Shown: positions 52,654 through 61,586 of the stretch, in pieces
Position numbering within the stretch: the stretch's first letter is position 1
Layout: every line of letters begins with the position of its first letter
Source of the DNA: Bryobacterales bacterium
Lineage (GTDB): Bacteria; Acidobacteriota; Terriglobia; Bryobacterales; UBA6623
Reading direction: 5' to 3'
Length of the DNA stretch: 64,000 nt
Assembly (NCBI GenBank): GCA_028819575.1
Contig: JAPPLB010000093.1
Span: 1-64,000 of the forward strand
Translations under genes and position numbers: made by a program
Notes under the pieces: model-generated
The model's database searches: none
Seen by the model: the letters and a program-made list of their open reading frames with translations, nothing else
Told to the model about the DNA's origin: nothing

Positions 52654-53604
52654 ATGTTGAGGCAGATCGAGAAGGCGCGTGAGCGTCTCAGCGAGTACTT
52701 TTCTCCCACGCCAACCGTGCGCTCCGACATCTTGTCGCAGCAACACGGAGGCCCAGTCCGGCTGAAACTGGAGACCCAGCAGCCGACCGGCTCGTTCAAG
52801 GTGCGGCCGTCGATGAACAGCATGTTGACGCGCCTGGAGCAAGCACGGTCGAAGGGGGTCGTGACATCGTCCTCTGGGAACTTCGCGCAGGGCGCCGCGT
52901 ATGCGGCGCGGCGACTGGGAGTCGATCTTCAGGTAGTGATGATGAAGAGCGCCTCGGGATTCAAACGGCAGCGCACAGAGGAGTTGGGAGCGACGGTGGT
53001 TCCGTGCGAGAACACCTTCAAAGACCGCTGGGACACGACGTACCGGATCGCGGGTGAATCGGGGCGTCTGTTGATTCACCCGTATGACTCCGAGGAGACC
53101 ATAGCGGGCGACGGAACCATCGGGCTCGAACTGCTGGAGCAGGTCGAAGGGGATTTTTGCGTCGTCGTACCGATCAGCGGCGGCGGTGTGATCTCGGGCA
53201 TCGCAACGGCCATCAAGGAGAGCCGCCCGGGGTGCCGTGTGGTCGGCGCGCAACCGTCGGCGAACGGATCGATGGCTCGTTCGCTGTTGGAGGGCAAGCC
53301 GGTGGCGGTAACGCCCGGACCGACCCTGGCGGATGCCTTGATGATTGCGCAGCCGGGGAAACGTACGTTCGAGATCGTGCGGCGGCTCGTGGACGATGTT
53401 GTCGCCGTGGACGAGAGCGAGATCAGGGGCGCGGTGAAGCTGCTGGCGGAGCAGCAGAAGCTCGTCGTCGAAGGCGGCGGGGCGGTGGGCGCGGCGGCTC
53501 TGCTGAACGGAAAAGTGAAGACCGCCGGACTGCCGGTGGTGTGCGTACTCAGCGGAGGGAACATTCAGCCGAGCAAGCTGGCAGAGATACTGGCGGCATC
53601 GTAG
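52654..53604 (+). CDS. PLP-dependent threonine/serine dehydratase-like enzyme
   Basis: 316 residues. The PLP-binding Lys lies in QQPTGSFKVRPSMNSM (near residue 48), and SSSGNFAQGAAYAARRLG is the phosphate-binding asparagine loop region. VPISGGGVISGIATAIKESR is the glycine-rich cofactor loop, and LCVLSGGNIQ-type residues close the fold (VCVLSGGNIQPSKLAEIL). The family includes threonine ammonia-lyase and serine racemase; it lacks a regulatory ACT domain, so a catabolic or racemase form is likely. It starts 19 bases after the LptFG gene and may be co-transcribed. Confidence 0.88.
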   Translation: MLRQIEKARERLSEYFSPTPTVRSDILSQQHGGPVRLKLETQQPTGSFKVRPSMNSMLTRLEQARSKGVVTSSSGNFAQGAAYAARRLGVDLQVVMMKSASGFKRQRTEELGATVVPCENTFKDRWDTTYRIAGESGRLLIHPYDSEETIAGDGTIGLELLEQVEGDFCVVVPISGGGVISGIATAIKESRPGCRVVGAQPSANGSMARSLLEGKPVAVTPGPTLADALMIAQPGKRTFEIVRRLVDDVVAVDESEIRGAVKLLAEQQKLVVEGGGAVGAAALLNGKVKTAGLPVVCVLSGGNIQPSKLAEILAAS

Positions 53605-53680
53605 CAGTTGACCTGAAATATCCTCCTGATCAAGCGTCGTTGACACCGGTCCGAATGTTTCCCTCTCGTGTGATCCGCAC

Positions 53681-53718
53681 GCGGGCGGAGGAAAAACCAG
53701 CCTGCATTTCTCACCACG
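53681..53718. mobile_element. MITE-like repeat, rearranged fragment D
   Basis: GCGGGCGGAGGAAAAA (53681-53696) matches the interior of the repeat in inverted sense, and CCTGCATTTCTCACCACG (53701-53718) matches its terminus. They are brought together with the middle missing. It lies in the convergent gap between the dehydratase and panE-like genes. A relic only. Confidence 0.55.
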
Positions 53719-53824
53719 CGCCTCAGCACCGCATCTGCCTCGCGCCCGGCGCGGCGGCGACTTGTCAGATGGGACTGCCGGGCGCAACAGGCTGTCCGCC
53801 TCGAAACCGAAGTACAGCCATCCG

Positions 53825-54772
53825 TCAATGAGACGGAGCAGGAAGACAGCCCCGCGCGCGAAGCGTTCCCGGCAGCAAAGCGGCATAGATTGCCGAGTGG
53901 ACGGGCGCCGGCACTTGTGATTCGCGGGCATAACGGACCACGGTGCCGGTCTGGAACTCGAACTCGGAAGGTCTGCCGGCGAGGATGTCACGATGCATGG
54001 AAGCGGTCGCATCGGCAGGGAGCTGATCGATGCGGCGGATCGCCCGTTCGGGAAGGGAGGGATCAAGCGCGATGCCTCGCTTCGAGGCGAGGGCGACGAT
54101 TTCCTCCATGGCCGACAGCAGCATGCGGCGGGTTTCGGGAACGGTGCGGAGAACGCCGGCGGGCTCGCGAACGACAGAGCCCACGGCGCCGAGCGGCTCG
54201 ACATGCATGAGCTTCTGCCACAGGGCAACCTGAATGTCGTCCGGCACGACGGTGGCCATGCCGGCTGCAGGAGCGAAGGCAGCGCGAACACGCTCGACTC
54301 TCCCGGTCTTCTCGCCGCTCATCTCACCGAACTCGATAGCGGGTTCAAGGCCAATGTGCCCGATGGTAACGGGGCCGGTCTTCGAAGCGAAGATCTTGCA
54401 GAGCCCGCCGAGGACGACTTCCGGACCAAGCGCTTCCGAGAGCAGAGCGGGGGCCTCGAGGCCGTTCTGCATCGGGATGACGACCGTGTCCACTCCCACG
54501 AGCGGAGCGAGCGAGGGTGCGATTTCCTGGACCTGGTAAGCTTTGACCGCTACGAGGACGACATCGCAGCGGCCGATCTCGGCCGGGTCGTCCGCGGCAT
54601 TCGGATTCTGAATCTCGAAGTCTCCGGCGATGCTTTGAATCCTCAGCCCCTCTGCCCGAAGGGACGCAAGAGTCTTTCCGCGAGCGAGAAAAACGACATC
54701 GAGACCGGCCTGCGCCAGCCTTCCTCCAAAGTAGCCCCCAACGGCCCCCACTCCAACCACGGCGATTCGCAT
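53825..54772 (-). CDS. 2-dehydropantoate 2-reductase family (ApbA/PanE) oxidoreductase
   Basis: 315 residues. The N-terminal Rossmann motif is VVGVGAVGGYFGGRLAQAGL, with a basic NADP-specific pattern (FLARGKTLASLRAEGL). VKAYQVQEIAPSLAPLVG contains the family Lys, and VIPMQNGLEAP is the conserved substrate region. The C-terminal helical part has HRDILAGRPSEFEF. Typical PanE makes pantoate for pantothenate, but the family is broad. It lies downstream of a DAO-family oxidoreductase on the same strand with 87 bases between, so an amino-acid-catabolism role is also possible. Confidence 0.88.
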   Translation of the reverse strand: MRIAVVGVGAVGGYFGGRLAQAGLDVVFLARGKTLASLRAEGLRIQSIAGDFEIQNPNAADDPAEIGRCDVVLVAVKAYQVQEIAPSLAPLVGVDTVVIPMQNGLEAPALLSEALGPEVVLGGLCKIFASKTGPVTIGHIGLEPAIEFGEMSGEKTGRVERVRAAFAPAAGMATVVPDDIQVALWQKLMHVEPLGAVGSVVREPAGVLRTVPETRRMLLSAMEEIVALASKRGIALDPSLPERAIRRIDQLPADATASMHRDILAGRPSEFEFQTGTVVRYARESQVPAPVHSAIYAALLPGTLRARGCLPAPSH

Positions 54773-54799
54773 GGCATCTATTGTCGCGAACCGGGCCGC

Positions 54800-54852
54800 C
54801 CTGCGTTTCTCGCTGGGTAACGAGGCGAAGTGCGTGAGAGAGCCGACAGGAC
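54800..54852. mobile_element. MITE-like repeat, diverged copy E (one end)
   Basis: CCTGCGTTTCTCGCTGGGTA at 54800, then ACGAGGCGAAGTGCGTGAG and GAGCCGACAGGAC match one end of the repeat in inverted sense with several changes. Only about 53 bases remain. It fills the gap between the DAO-family and PanE-like genes. Confidence 0.5.
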
Positions 54853-54859
54853 AGCCGAC

Positions 54860-56044
54860 TCAGCCCATCACCTGCGCTGATTCGAGGTTCAGAAACGGTT
54901 CCCCTTCCGCGAAGCGAGCCGCTCTCAAGGCGTGAACATCGAAGCTTTCGGCCGCGCCGTCCAGGATCATCTCGCCGAGAATCCTGCTCACCGCGGGGGC
55001 CATCTTGAAGCCATGTCCGCTGAAGCCGACAGCGCAGAAGACGCCTTCGACGCCGGGCAGACGGTCCAGGATGGGGTGCCAGTCCGGCGTGACCGAGTAG
55101 AGAGCACCATAGCCTCCACGGCCAACCGCGCGCTGGAGGGAGGGGTTACGACGCTGGATCTTGTGCCGCATCTCGTCGACAAACTCCCGGTCGGCGACCT
55201 CGTTGTAGGCATCCGGGTCGACTTCGGCGCGCTCTTCTCTCGGATCGATATTGCCGATGTGGAGCAGGCCGCCCGGCAGCGGACGACAATAGGTCTCATG
55301 GACAAAGTCACAGTAGACCGGCTGCTGGCGGGGCCGGCCGGAAGAACAGGGACCCCGCAGCATGGCGATCTGAACACGACAGGGCTTGACAGGCAGTGAG
55401 AAGCCGGCCGTTTCAGCCAGAGCCGCGCTCCAGGGACCGGCCGCGAGGACGACCGTTCCAGCGGCGATCTCACCATCCGTGGCCGCAACTCCGGTGACCT
55501 TTCCGTTCTGTGTGAGGATGCGTGTTGCCTGCGAGCCCTCATGAATCTCCACCCCCTTCGAACGGGCCGCTCGGGCGTACGACGCGACGACCTGCAAGGC
55601 GTCGCAATATCCGGCTTGCTCCTCGAACGCCGCCACCTCACCGTCGGCGAGCGAGGCTTGCGGATCGATCTCCCGCAGTTCGTCTTTTGCAATCAAGTTC
55701 ACCTTAACGCCCATCCGTTTCTGCAGATCGAGCACGAATTCCAAATGCCGGTGGCGGTTCGGGGGGGCGATGATGAGGAGCCCCGCCCTCGTAAACACGG
55801 GAGGTCCACCGAACACATCCGTAAAAGTCTCGAAAGTACGCAGGCCGTGCAGCGCCATCGACGTGGTCAGAGGGTGGGAGTAATGGCACCGAATGTTTGC
55901 GCCCGACTTCCCGGAAGACCCTGCGCCCAGGGCTTTTTTTTCAAGGACGGCCACCGCGCCCGCACCGCGCCGCGCCAACTCGCAGCCAATGGCGACACCC
56001 ATCACGCCGCCCCCGATCACTACAACATCGGCCGTATTTTTCAT
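54860..56044 (-). CDS. FAD-dependent oxidoreductase, DAO (sarcosine-oxidase-beta) family
   Basis: 394 residues from ATG 56044 (GGGATCAG upstream). The FAD-binding fold begins VVVIGGGVMGVAIGCELARR and GAGAVAVLEKK, then SSGKSGANIRCHYSHP. Late family features are RGGYGALYSVTPDWHPILDR and FSGHGFKMAPAVSRILGEMI, typical of sarcosine oxidase beta, glycine oxidase and D-amino-acid dehydrogenases. It should oxidise a secondary or D-amino acid. It is upstream of the panE-like gene on the same strand, probably one transcript. Confidence 0.9.
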   Translation of the reverse strand: MKNTADVVVIGGGVMGVAIGCELARRGAGAVAVLEKKALGAGSSGKSGANIRCHYSHPLTTSMALHGLRTFETFTDVFGGPPVFTRAGLLIIAPPNRHRHLEFVLDLQKRMGVKVNLIAKDELREIDPQASLADGEVAAFEEQAGYCDALQVVASYARAARSKGVEIHEGSQATRILTQNGKVTGVAATDGEIAAGTVVLAAGPWSAALAETAGFSLPVKPCRVQIAMLRGPCSSGRPRQQPVYCDFVHETYCRPLPGGLLHIGNIDPREERAEVDPDAYNEVADREFVDEMRHKIQRRNPSLQRAVGRGGYGALYSVTPDWHPILDRLPGVEGVFCAVGFSGHGFKMAPAVSRILGEMILDGAAESFDVHALRAARFAEGEPFLNLESAQVMG

Positions 56045-56154
56045 CACTGATCCCGCTTGATCTGACGGTACCAAAAACGAGCATGAACCAGCCGGTAGTC
56101 CTCGGGCGCCGTCACGGCGGCCGCCGAGGGGCGCCTCACCACCCTGGTCGGTGG

Positions 56155-57063
56155 TTACGTATCTGCGCGTTCAGGAAAAGAGACCCCGACCAACTCCAGA
56201 CATTCCTTCAGCGCCGAGGCGAGGAAGCCGGCTGCGCGCAGCGACTGCTCGTCCGCGCCGCCGGCAGCCACCAGATTCGGACCCGTCAGTACGGCCCCGA
56301 GCCAGCCTTCGCTGTGCCATTGTCCTTCGCCCGCCAGGGGCGGCAACGGCGGGTCATGCGGATAAGGCCACGGGGTCACGTAGAGATAGGGCTCGCAGTA
56401 ATCCTCGTCCCCCGGTGTCATGCCCACTCCGATCGAGCGGCCGGAATCGCGTCCCTGGGCCGGCTGGAACTCGATCAGCGTGGCCATGTCGAAGTGGTGC
56501 GGCCAGCAGCGAACCGGGGACGCCTTGGGCGTCTCGGCCTCGATCTTGCGGCACAGGCGGTCGCTGTTCGCAAACCAACGCCGCAGTTCGGCAAAGGATT
56601 CCGGCGAAGCGAAGGAAAACGGCTGGCCCTGGGCGACCGGATGCGCAGGGATGGGGTTGGGCGAACGGACGATCCCCTTCGAGAGCTTGCTCCCTGAGAA
56701 GCGCTCGATCACGGACTCCAACCAGGCGTAGGCCGCCTCGACGGTTTGTCCGTCGAGATCGAAGGAGCTCAGGACCTCGCGGCGGTCCTCGCCGCTGACC
56801 AGAAGCAGCCGCAGCCCCGCGACGTCCAACGCGGCATGGAAGGATGGGTCGCCGGCGGCGGGCTTGCTCATCAGAGCGCCGAGGGAGTCGACCCATTCGA
56901 GGTTGGTGTGGCTGTCGTCCCTGGCCGGTTCGACGAAAGTGAATCCGACCGAGCTCGCGATTTGAGCAGCGTGATGAAGCTGCCGACGCGCGTCGACGAG
57001 GCTGCCCGGTGAAGGGTCTCCGAGCTTTTCCCAATTTACGGCGGGCTCTGCCGAGATGGTCAT
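56155..57063 (-). CDS. Uncharacterised protein with CWPHHFD motif
   Basis: 302 residues from ATG 57063 (MTISAEPAVNWEKLGDPSPG). Recognisable blocks are VRCWPHHFDMATLIEFQPAQ, IGVGMTPGDEDYCEPYLYVT, PWPYPHDPPLPPLAGEGQWH and GWLGAVLTGPNL. These resemble a group of uncharacterised proteins (DUF5996-like is possible, but I am not sure). No signal peptide or membrane helix is evident, so it is probably cytoplasmic. The conserved His, Asp, Trp and Cys residues of the CWPHHFD block could form a metal or catalytic site. Function unknown. Confidence 0.65.
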   Translation of the reverse strand: MTISAEPAVNWEKLGDPSPGSLVDARRQLHHAAQIASSVGFTFVEPARDDSHTNLEWVDSLGALMSKPAAGDPSFHAALDVAGLRLLLVSGEDRREVLSSFDLDGQTVEAAYAWLESVIERFSGSKLSKGIVRSPNPIPAHPVAQGQPFSFASPESFAELRRWFANSDRLCRKIEAETPKASPVRCWPHHFDMATLIEFQPAQGRDSGRSIGVGMTPGDEDYCEPYLYVTPWPYPHDPPLPPLAGEGQWHSEGWLGAVLTGPNLVAAGGADEQSLRAAGFLASALKECLELVGVSFPERADT

Positions 57064-57365
57064 GAACGGACAACATAACACTCTTGCCACCGGCAAGGGT
57101 TTGCCGCCCCGGGGTTTCCGAGACCCTTCCGCGCGAGGGCTGGAGAACGTTGCGGCCCGGGCGGGGCTCGACTATGCTGATGCTTGCCGCGGCGGCCGGG
57201 AGCTTCACCATTGCGGCAGCAACTCCGCGGGCTCTGTTCCGTTTCCGAGACGAGGCAGGCCGTCGGCCTGCTTTTTCGCTCTGCGGTTCGGGCGGACTTC
57301 TTGACGAGTCCGCGCATCCATACTTTGCTGGTGGACATCACCACTTTTTCTCACGGGAGTAGCAC
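57064..57365. other. Divergent intergenic region upstream of the IlvD/Edd gene
   Basis: About 300 bases separate the uncharacterised CWPHHFD gene and the dehydratase gene, which are divergent. Short open frames are present but none has family features or a good ribosome-binding site. Promoters must lie here; I did not find a clear pair. Confidence 0.4.
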
Positions 57366-59120
57366 ATGAGCAGCCCTCTTCGCTCGCAGGATTGGTTTGG
57401 ACGCAAGGACAAGCTCGGCTTCATTCACCGTTCTTGGATGAAGACGGAAGGCTTCTCCGACTCGGTGTTCCGGAACAAGCCGGTCATCGGCATCTGCAAC
57501 TCATGGAGCGAGCTTACGAACTGCAACGCGCACCTGCGCCAAGTCGCGGAGGCGGTGAAGCGCGGCGTCTGGGCGGCAGGGGGATTTCCCCTGGAGTTCC
57601 CCACCATCTCGCTGGGCGAGCCGTTCATGCGGCCGACGTCGATGATGTTCCGCAACCTGATGGCGATGGACGTAGAGGAATCGATCCGGGCCAATCCGTT
57701 GGACGGAGTCGTGCTCCTGTGCGGTTGTGACAAGACCACGCCGGCGCAACTGATGGGCGCGGCGAGCGCCGGGCTGCCGGCGATCATGGTCACCGGCGGG
57801 CCGATGCTCCGCGGCATGTGGCGGAACCAGCCTCTCGGCTCAGGCACCGACGTCTGGCATTACTGGGACGAGCTGCGCGCCGGCCGCATCAACGAGGAGG
57901 AATGGTGCGAGCTGGAAAGCTGCATGTCACGCAGCACCGGCCACTGCATGGTGATGGGCACGGCGTCCACGATGACGAGCCTGGCCGAAGCGATGGGCAT
58001 GACCTTGACGGGTTGCGCGAGCATTCCCGCGGCCGATTCCCGGCGCAACGAGATCGCCGAGCGCAGCGGAGCGCGGATCGTCGCCATGGTCCGTGAGAAC
58101 CTGACGCCCGACAAGATCATCACCCGCAAATCGATCGAGAACGCGATCCGGGTGAACATGGCGATCGGAGGCTCGACGAACGCCATCATCCATCTCAAGG
58201 CGGTGGCGGGGCGTCTGGGCATCGATCTGCCGCTGAGGTTGTACGACGAAATCTCGAACATCACGCCTGTGATCGCGAACATCCGTCCATCGGGCGAGTA
58301 CCTGATGGAAGACCTGTTCTATGCGGGAGGGGTGCCGGCGGTGATGAAGCAGATCGAGAGCATGCTTCATCCAGATGCCCTCACCGTGACGGGCAAGACG
58401 ACGGCCGAGAACATCGCTTCGGCGAAGTGCCACAACCCGGATGTGATTCGCCCGCTCGACAACCCCTTGCAGACCGAGGGCGGGACCGTGATCCTCTACG
58501 GCAATCTCTGTCCTGACGGCGCGGTGATCAAGACGAGCGCCGCCGATCCCAGGCTGATGCGGCACACGGGCCGGGCGGTGGTGTTCGAGGATCACGAGGA
58601 TTTCATGGCCCGCTATGACGACCCGACACTCGAAATCGAAGAAACCTGCGTGATGGTGCTCAAGAACGGCGGACCCAAGGGCGGACCGGGGATGCCGGAA
58701 TACGGCAACCTGCCGATACCGGCGAAGCTGTTGAAGAAGGGCGTCAGCGACATGGTGCGCATCAGCGACTCGCGGATGAGCGGGACGAGCTACGGCACGG
58801 TCGTGTTGCACGTCTCACCCGAGTCGGCGGTGGGCGGCCCGCTGTGGGCGGTCCGGAACGGCGACGAGATTCGGCTGGACGTGGAGAACCGCCGGCTCGA
58901 CCTGCTGATTGACGACCACGAGATGAACCGCCGCCTGCGGCTCTTCAAACCCCGGGCGCCGCACTACGACCGGGGCTACGGGCGGCTCTTCATCGACAGC
59001 GTGCTGCAGGCGGATCAGGGTTGCGACTTCAGCTTCCTCGTCCAGTCGGAGAAGCGGGACGAAAACGGCGACTACGCCGAAGGGACTCGGGCGGCGGACA
59101 AGCTGCCGTTGGCATTCTAG
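57366..59120 (+). CDS. IlvD/Edd-family dehydratase (sugar-acid type, araC-like)
   Basis: 584 residues with GGGAG 8 bases before the ATG. [2Fe-2S] ligand regions are GICNSWSELTNCNAHLRQ, VLLCGCDKTTPAQLMGA and STGHCMVMGTASTMTS. The C-terminal half has IIHLKAVAGRLGIDLPL, NLCPDGAVIKTSAADP and DMVRISDSRMSGTSYGTVVL. The sequence is closer to L-arabinonate/sugar-acid dehydratases than to IlvD, judging by the short N-terminus (DWFGRKDKLGFIHRSWMKTE). It probably takes part in sugar-acid catabolism; substrate unproven. Confidence 0.9.
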   Translation: MSSPLRSQDWFGRKDKLGFIHRSWMKTEGFSDSVFRNKPVIGICNSWSELTNCNAHLRQVAEAVKRGVWAAGGFPLEFPTISLGEPFMRPTSMMFRNLMAMDVEESIRANPLDGVVLLCGCDKTTPAQLMGAASAGLPAIMVTGGPMLRGMWRNQPLGSGTDVWHYWDELRAGRINEEEWCELESCMSRSTGHCMVMGTASTMTSLAEAMGMTLTGCASIPAADSRRNEIAERSGARIVAMVRENLTPDKIITRKSIENAIRVNMAIGGSTNAIIHLKAVAGRLGIDLPLRLYDEISNITPVIANIRPSGEYLMEDLFYAGGVPAVMKQIESMLHPDALTVTGKTTAENIASAKCHNPDVIRPLDNPLQTEGGTVILYGNLCPDGAVIKTSAADPRLMRHTGRAVVFEDHEDFMARYDDPTLEIEETCVMVLKNGGPKGGPGMPEYGNLPIPAKLLKKGVSDMVRISDSRMSGTSYGTVVLHVSPESAVGGPLWAVRNGDEIRLDVENRRLDLLIDDHEMNRRLRLFKPRAPHYDRGYGRLFIDSVLQADQGCDFSFLVQSEKRDENGDYAEGTRAADKLPLAF

Positions 59121-59321
59121 CCTGCATTTCTCACCACCCGACGGTCGAAGCACGCGATACGACCGCCATGACTTCGTTGCGCTTGCTTGCCGTGCTCAAC
59201 GTACGGTTCAAGTACGCCTGCGCGCGCCAAGCGGCTCGCGCCTTTTTCCTCCGCCCGGCTTGCGCCTAGTCCTAACGGCCCTCTCACCCACTTCGCCTCG
59301 CCGCGTGGTGAGACATGCAGG
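59117..59321. mobile_element. MITE-like repeat, copy B (201-bp core)
   Basis: Nearly identical to copy A over its full 201 bases (59121-59321). Left end CCTGCATTTCTCACCAC, right end GTGGTGAGACATGCAGG, with one mismatch between the two ends. The left flanking CTAG (59117-59120) includes the TAG stop codon of the dehydratase gene, while the right flank is CCAG. So the element either inserted at, or supplied, that stop. It lies between the dehydratase and mutarotase-like genes. Confidence 0.8.
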
Positions 59322-59465
59322 CCAGCGGGCATTTCTCATCAGCGGACGGAGAGGCCGGCCGTCTCGGCTCGACCGGCCCCTCTTCGGAGGGGAAGGCCGA
59401 TGTTCGACGGGGTCAAGCGGTCGGAATCAAGAATGCGCCCAGGCTCATCTGATATCATTCCCCGC

Positions 59466-60701
59466 ATGCGAATCGAGCTGGCCTGCTTGCTTACGGCGGC
59501 CGCGGCGGCGGCCCTGTCGGTCCGCCCCGCTGCGGGCGCCGAACCGTCCTTCAAGGAAGAGACCTTCCACAGGCGTCACGCCTACGTCCTGGAGACGGAT
59601 CAAGTACGGGTGAGCGCGCTTCGCGGCGCGGGGCATTGGGCCGAGATTCGGCTCAAGTCCGACGATCCGAAAAAGAGCGTCAACCCGATGCGCATTCCCC
59701 ACTTCCCCACGATCGAGCCGTGGGAGTACGACGGCGCCAAGCACGACAAGATCTATGGCGGCGGGACGAACCGCTGGCTGCAATCCGGATACATGGGACA
59801 TCTGCTGAACTTCCCGACGTTCGGCGGGCCTTCCGAAAAAGAAGCGCAAAGCGGCCTCGGCAATCACGGCGAGGCGCTGGTCGTCGAGTGGAAGAAGGAC
59901 GCGGCAATCACGAGCGCGGATGCGGTCCAACTCGTCTACTCCGCCTACCTGCCCAGGACCCAGTACAACGTGGGACGGACGCTGACCCTGCTCGATGGAG
60001 AGACCGTGATGTACGTCGAGGAGTGGGTCGAAAACCTGCTTGCGTTCGGCCGTCCGGCTCATTGGGTGCAGCACGCGACGTTCGGACCGCCGTTCGTCGA
60101 GCCCGGCAAAAACGTGCTCGACGCATCGGCGACGCGGGGCGAAGTGCGCGGTCCGACAAGTCCGAACCGCATGCTGGCCCGGGGCCCGATCGACTGGCCT
60201 TGGGGGACGTCGCCGGAAGGACGTCGAGTCAGTCTGCGCGAGATGCAGGACCGGCCGAAATCCGGTATCTACTACGCGATGTTGATGGACCCGGACCGCG
60301 AGCGCAACTACTTCACGATGTTCCACAAGGACTACAACGTGCTGATCGGCTACCTGTGGCATACGAAGGACTTTCCGTGGCTTGGCGACTGGCAGGAGAA
60401 CCAAGGCAACGGCGGTTTGCCGTGGAACCACCAGGTCGTCGCCCGCGGCATGGAGTTCGGCACGACGCCTTTTGGCGGGCCGATGGAGAACGTCGTCAGC
60501 GAAGGCAAGCTCTACGGCGTGCCGTTGTATCGCTGGATCGACGGCCGCGAAAAGGCGACGGTCCGCTACGTGGTCTTTCTCGCCGAGATACCCGACGGCT
60601 ACGAAGGGGTGCAAGATGTCGAGACGAAAGCCGGCAAGATCGTCATCACCGAGCGAGGGACGGGCCGCTCGATCGTGCTCGACAGCAGCAGGGAGTGGTG
60701 A
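59466..60701 (+). CDS. Exported galactose-mutarotase-like fold protein
   Basis: 411 residues from ATG 59466, where a signal peptide (MRIELACLLTAAAAAALSVR) begins. The sequence resembles uncharacterised acidobacterial proteins of the aldose-1-epimerase/galactose-mutarotase-like superfamily: DQVRVSALRGAGHWAEIRLK, WRSYM-like GYMGHLLNFPTFGGP and FTMFHKDYNVLIGYLWHT. Others of this fold hydrolyse or epimerise sugars; the catalytic residues are not obvious here. It lies between the sugar-acid dehydratase and a VWFA protein, so a carbohydrate role is reasonable but inferred. Confidence 0.6.
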   Translation: MRIELACLLTAAAAAALSVRPAAGAEPSFKEETFHRRHAYVLETDQVRVSALRGAGHWAEIRLKSDDPKKSVNPMRIPHFPTIEPWEYDGAKHDKIYGGGTNRWLQSGYMGHLLNFPTFGGPSEKEAQSGLGNHGEALVVEWKKDAAITSADAVQLVYSAYLPRTQYNVGRTLTLLDGETVMYVEEWVENLLAFGRPAHWVQHATFGPPFVEPGKNVLDASATRGEVRGPTSPNRMLARGPIDWPWGTSPEGRRVSLREMQDRPKSGIYYAMLMDPDRERNYFTMFHKDYNVLIGYLWHTKDFPWLGDWQENQGNGGLPWNHQVVARGMEFGTTPFGGPMENVVSEGKLYGVPLYRWIDGREKATVRYVVFLAEIPDGYEGVQDVETKAGKIVITERGTGRSIVLDSSREW

Positions 60702-60713
60702 GAAGCCGTGACG

Positions 60714-61523
60714 ATGAAGACGCTGCTGGCGGCAAGCTGCCTGCTGTTCGTCCCTGCTTCCTCCGCGCAGGAAACCAAGATGATCGTGACGGTCGTCGAT
60801 CAGAAGACCGGCGAGCCGATTCGCGGTCTGGAAGCGCGGAACTTCCACATCATGGACGACAAGACGCGGCTGCGTGTCGATGAGGCCGAGTTCAAGAGCA
60901 CGACGATCGACATCATGCTGTTGATCGACACCAGTCTGGCCGGGCCGATGGTCCGGCCGCTGGCCGGCTCGTTCATCAACGAGCTTGGCGAGAAGGAGCA
61001 GATGGCGATCGTCTCGTACCACGACTCCGCCGATCTGATCCAGGACTTCACTTCGAGCAAATCGCTGCTTCACCAGGCCTTGGAGCGAGTGCAGTACGGC
61101 AACAACCCGCGAGTCCTCGACGCGCTGTACGCCGCGATCGACGGCGGATTCACCTCGAACGTAGGGCGGCGCGTGATCGTCCTGCTGTCGGCGGGAGTCG
61201 AAGGATACAGCCGAGTCAACGAGGGAGAAGTCCTGCGGTTGGCCCGCAGCCGCGGCGTCTCGATCTTTCCGGTCTACGTGGTGGGCGTCGAGCGCGGGAT
61301 GTTCCGGCGCTTGTCGGACTACTCCGGGGGCGCTCCGTTCGCCGCACGCAAGCTGAAACTTCAGCCCGCGGCGCTGAGCCGCCTGGTCTACTCGGTCTTG
61401 CGGGAGTACTACGAACTAGGGGTCAGCGGCGTCTACACCGTGGGCGACCGCATCCAGGTGACCATCGAGGGGCTGGGGAAGTCGAAGCAAAAACTCCGCG
61501 CGTCAAGCCTGCCTCTTGAATGA
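60714..61523 (+). CDS. VWFA-related acidobacterial-type exported protein
   Basis: 269 residues from ATG 60714; a GTG two codons earlier is possible. A signal peptide (KTLLAASCLLFVPASSAQ) is followed by TVVDQKTGEPIRGLEARNFH, the fixed opening of the 'VWFA-related Acidobacterial domain' (TIGR03436). A MIDAS-like stretch, MLLIDTSLAGPMVRPLAGSF, and KEQMAIVSYHDSADLIQDF follow. The family is almost confined to Acidobacteriota, which makes this gene a strong taxonomic marker. Its function (surface adhesion or protein assembly) is unknown. Confidence 0.88.
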   Translation: MKTLLAASCLLFVPASSAQETKMIVTVVDQKTGEPIRGLEARNFHIMDDKTRLRVDEAEFKSTTIDIMLLIDTSLAGPMVRPLAGSFINELGEKEQMAIVSYHDSADLIQDFTSSKSLLHQALERVQYGNNPRVLDALYAAIDGGFTSNVGRRVIVLLSAGVEGYSRVNEGEVLRLARSRGVSIFPVYVVGVERGMFRRLSDYSGGAPFAARKLKLQPAALSRLVYSVLREYYELGVSGVYTVGDRIQVTIEGLGKSKQKLRASSLPLE

Positions 61524-61537
61524 GTTGAATGAGAGAG

Positions 61538-61561
61538 CCGGCCCCAGAGAGGCCGGATTTT
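61538..61561 (+). terminator. Intrinsic terminator, convergent gap
   Basis: CCGGCC (61538-61543), loop CCAGAGA, GGCCGG (61551-61556), then ATTTT. It lies between the convergent VWFA and coiled-coil genes and could stop transcription from the left, and partly from the right. Confidence 0.6.
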
Positions 61562-61586
61562 CGATGCTCCTACGAACCGGAGCGGT

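Noticed and set aside
59445-61073. 542-codon minus-strand open frame
   Set aside because: It lies opposite the mutarotase-like and VWFA genes, whose signal peptides and families are clear; the antisense frame arises from high G+C and has no family features.
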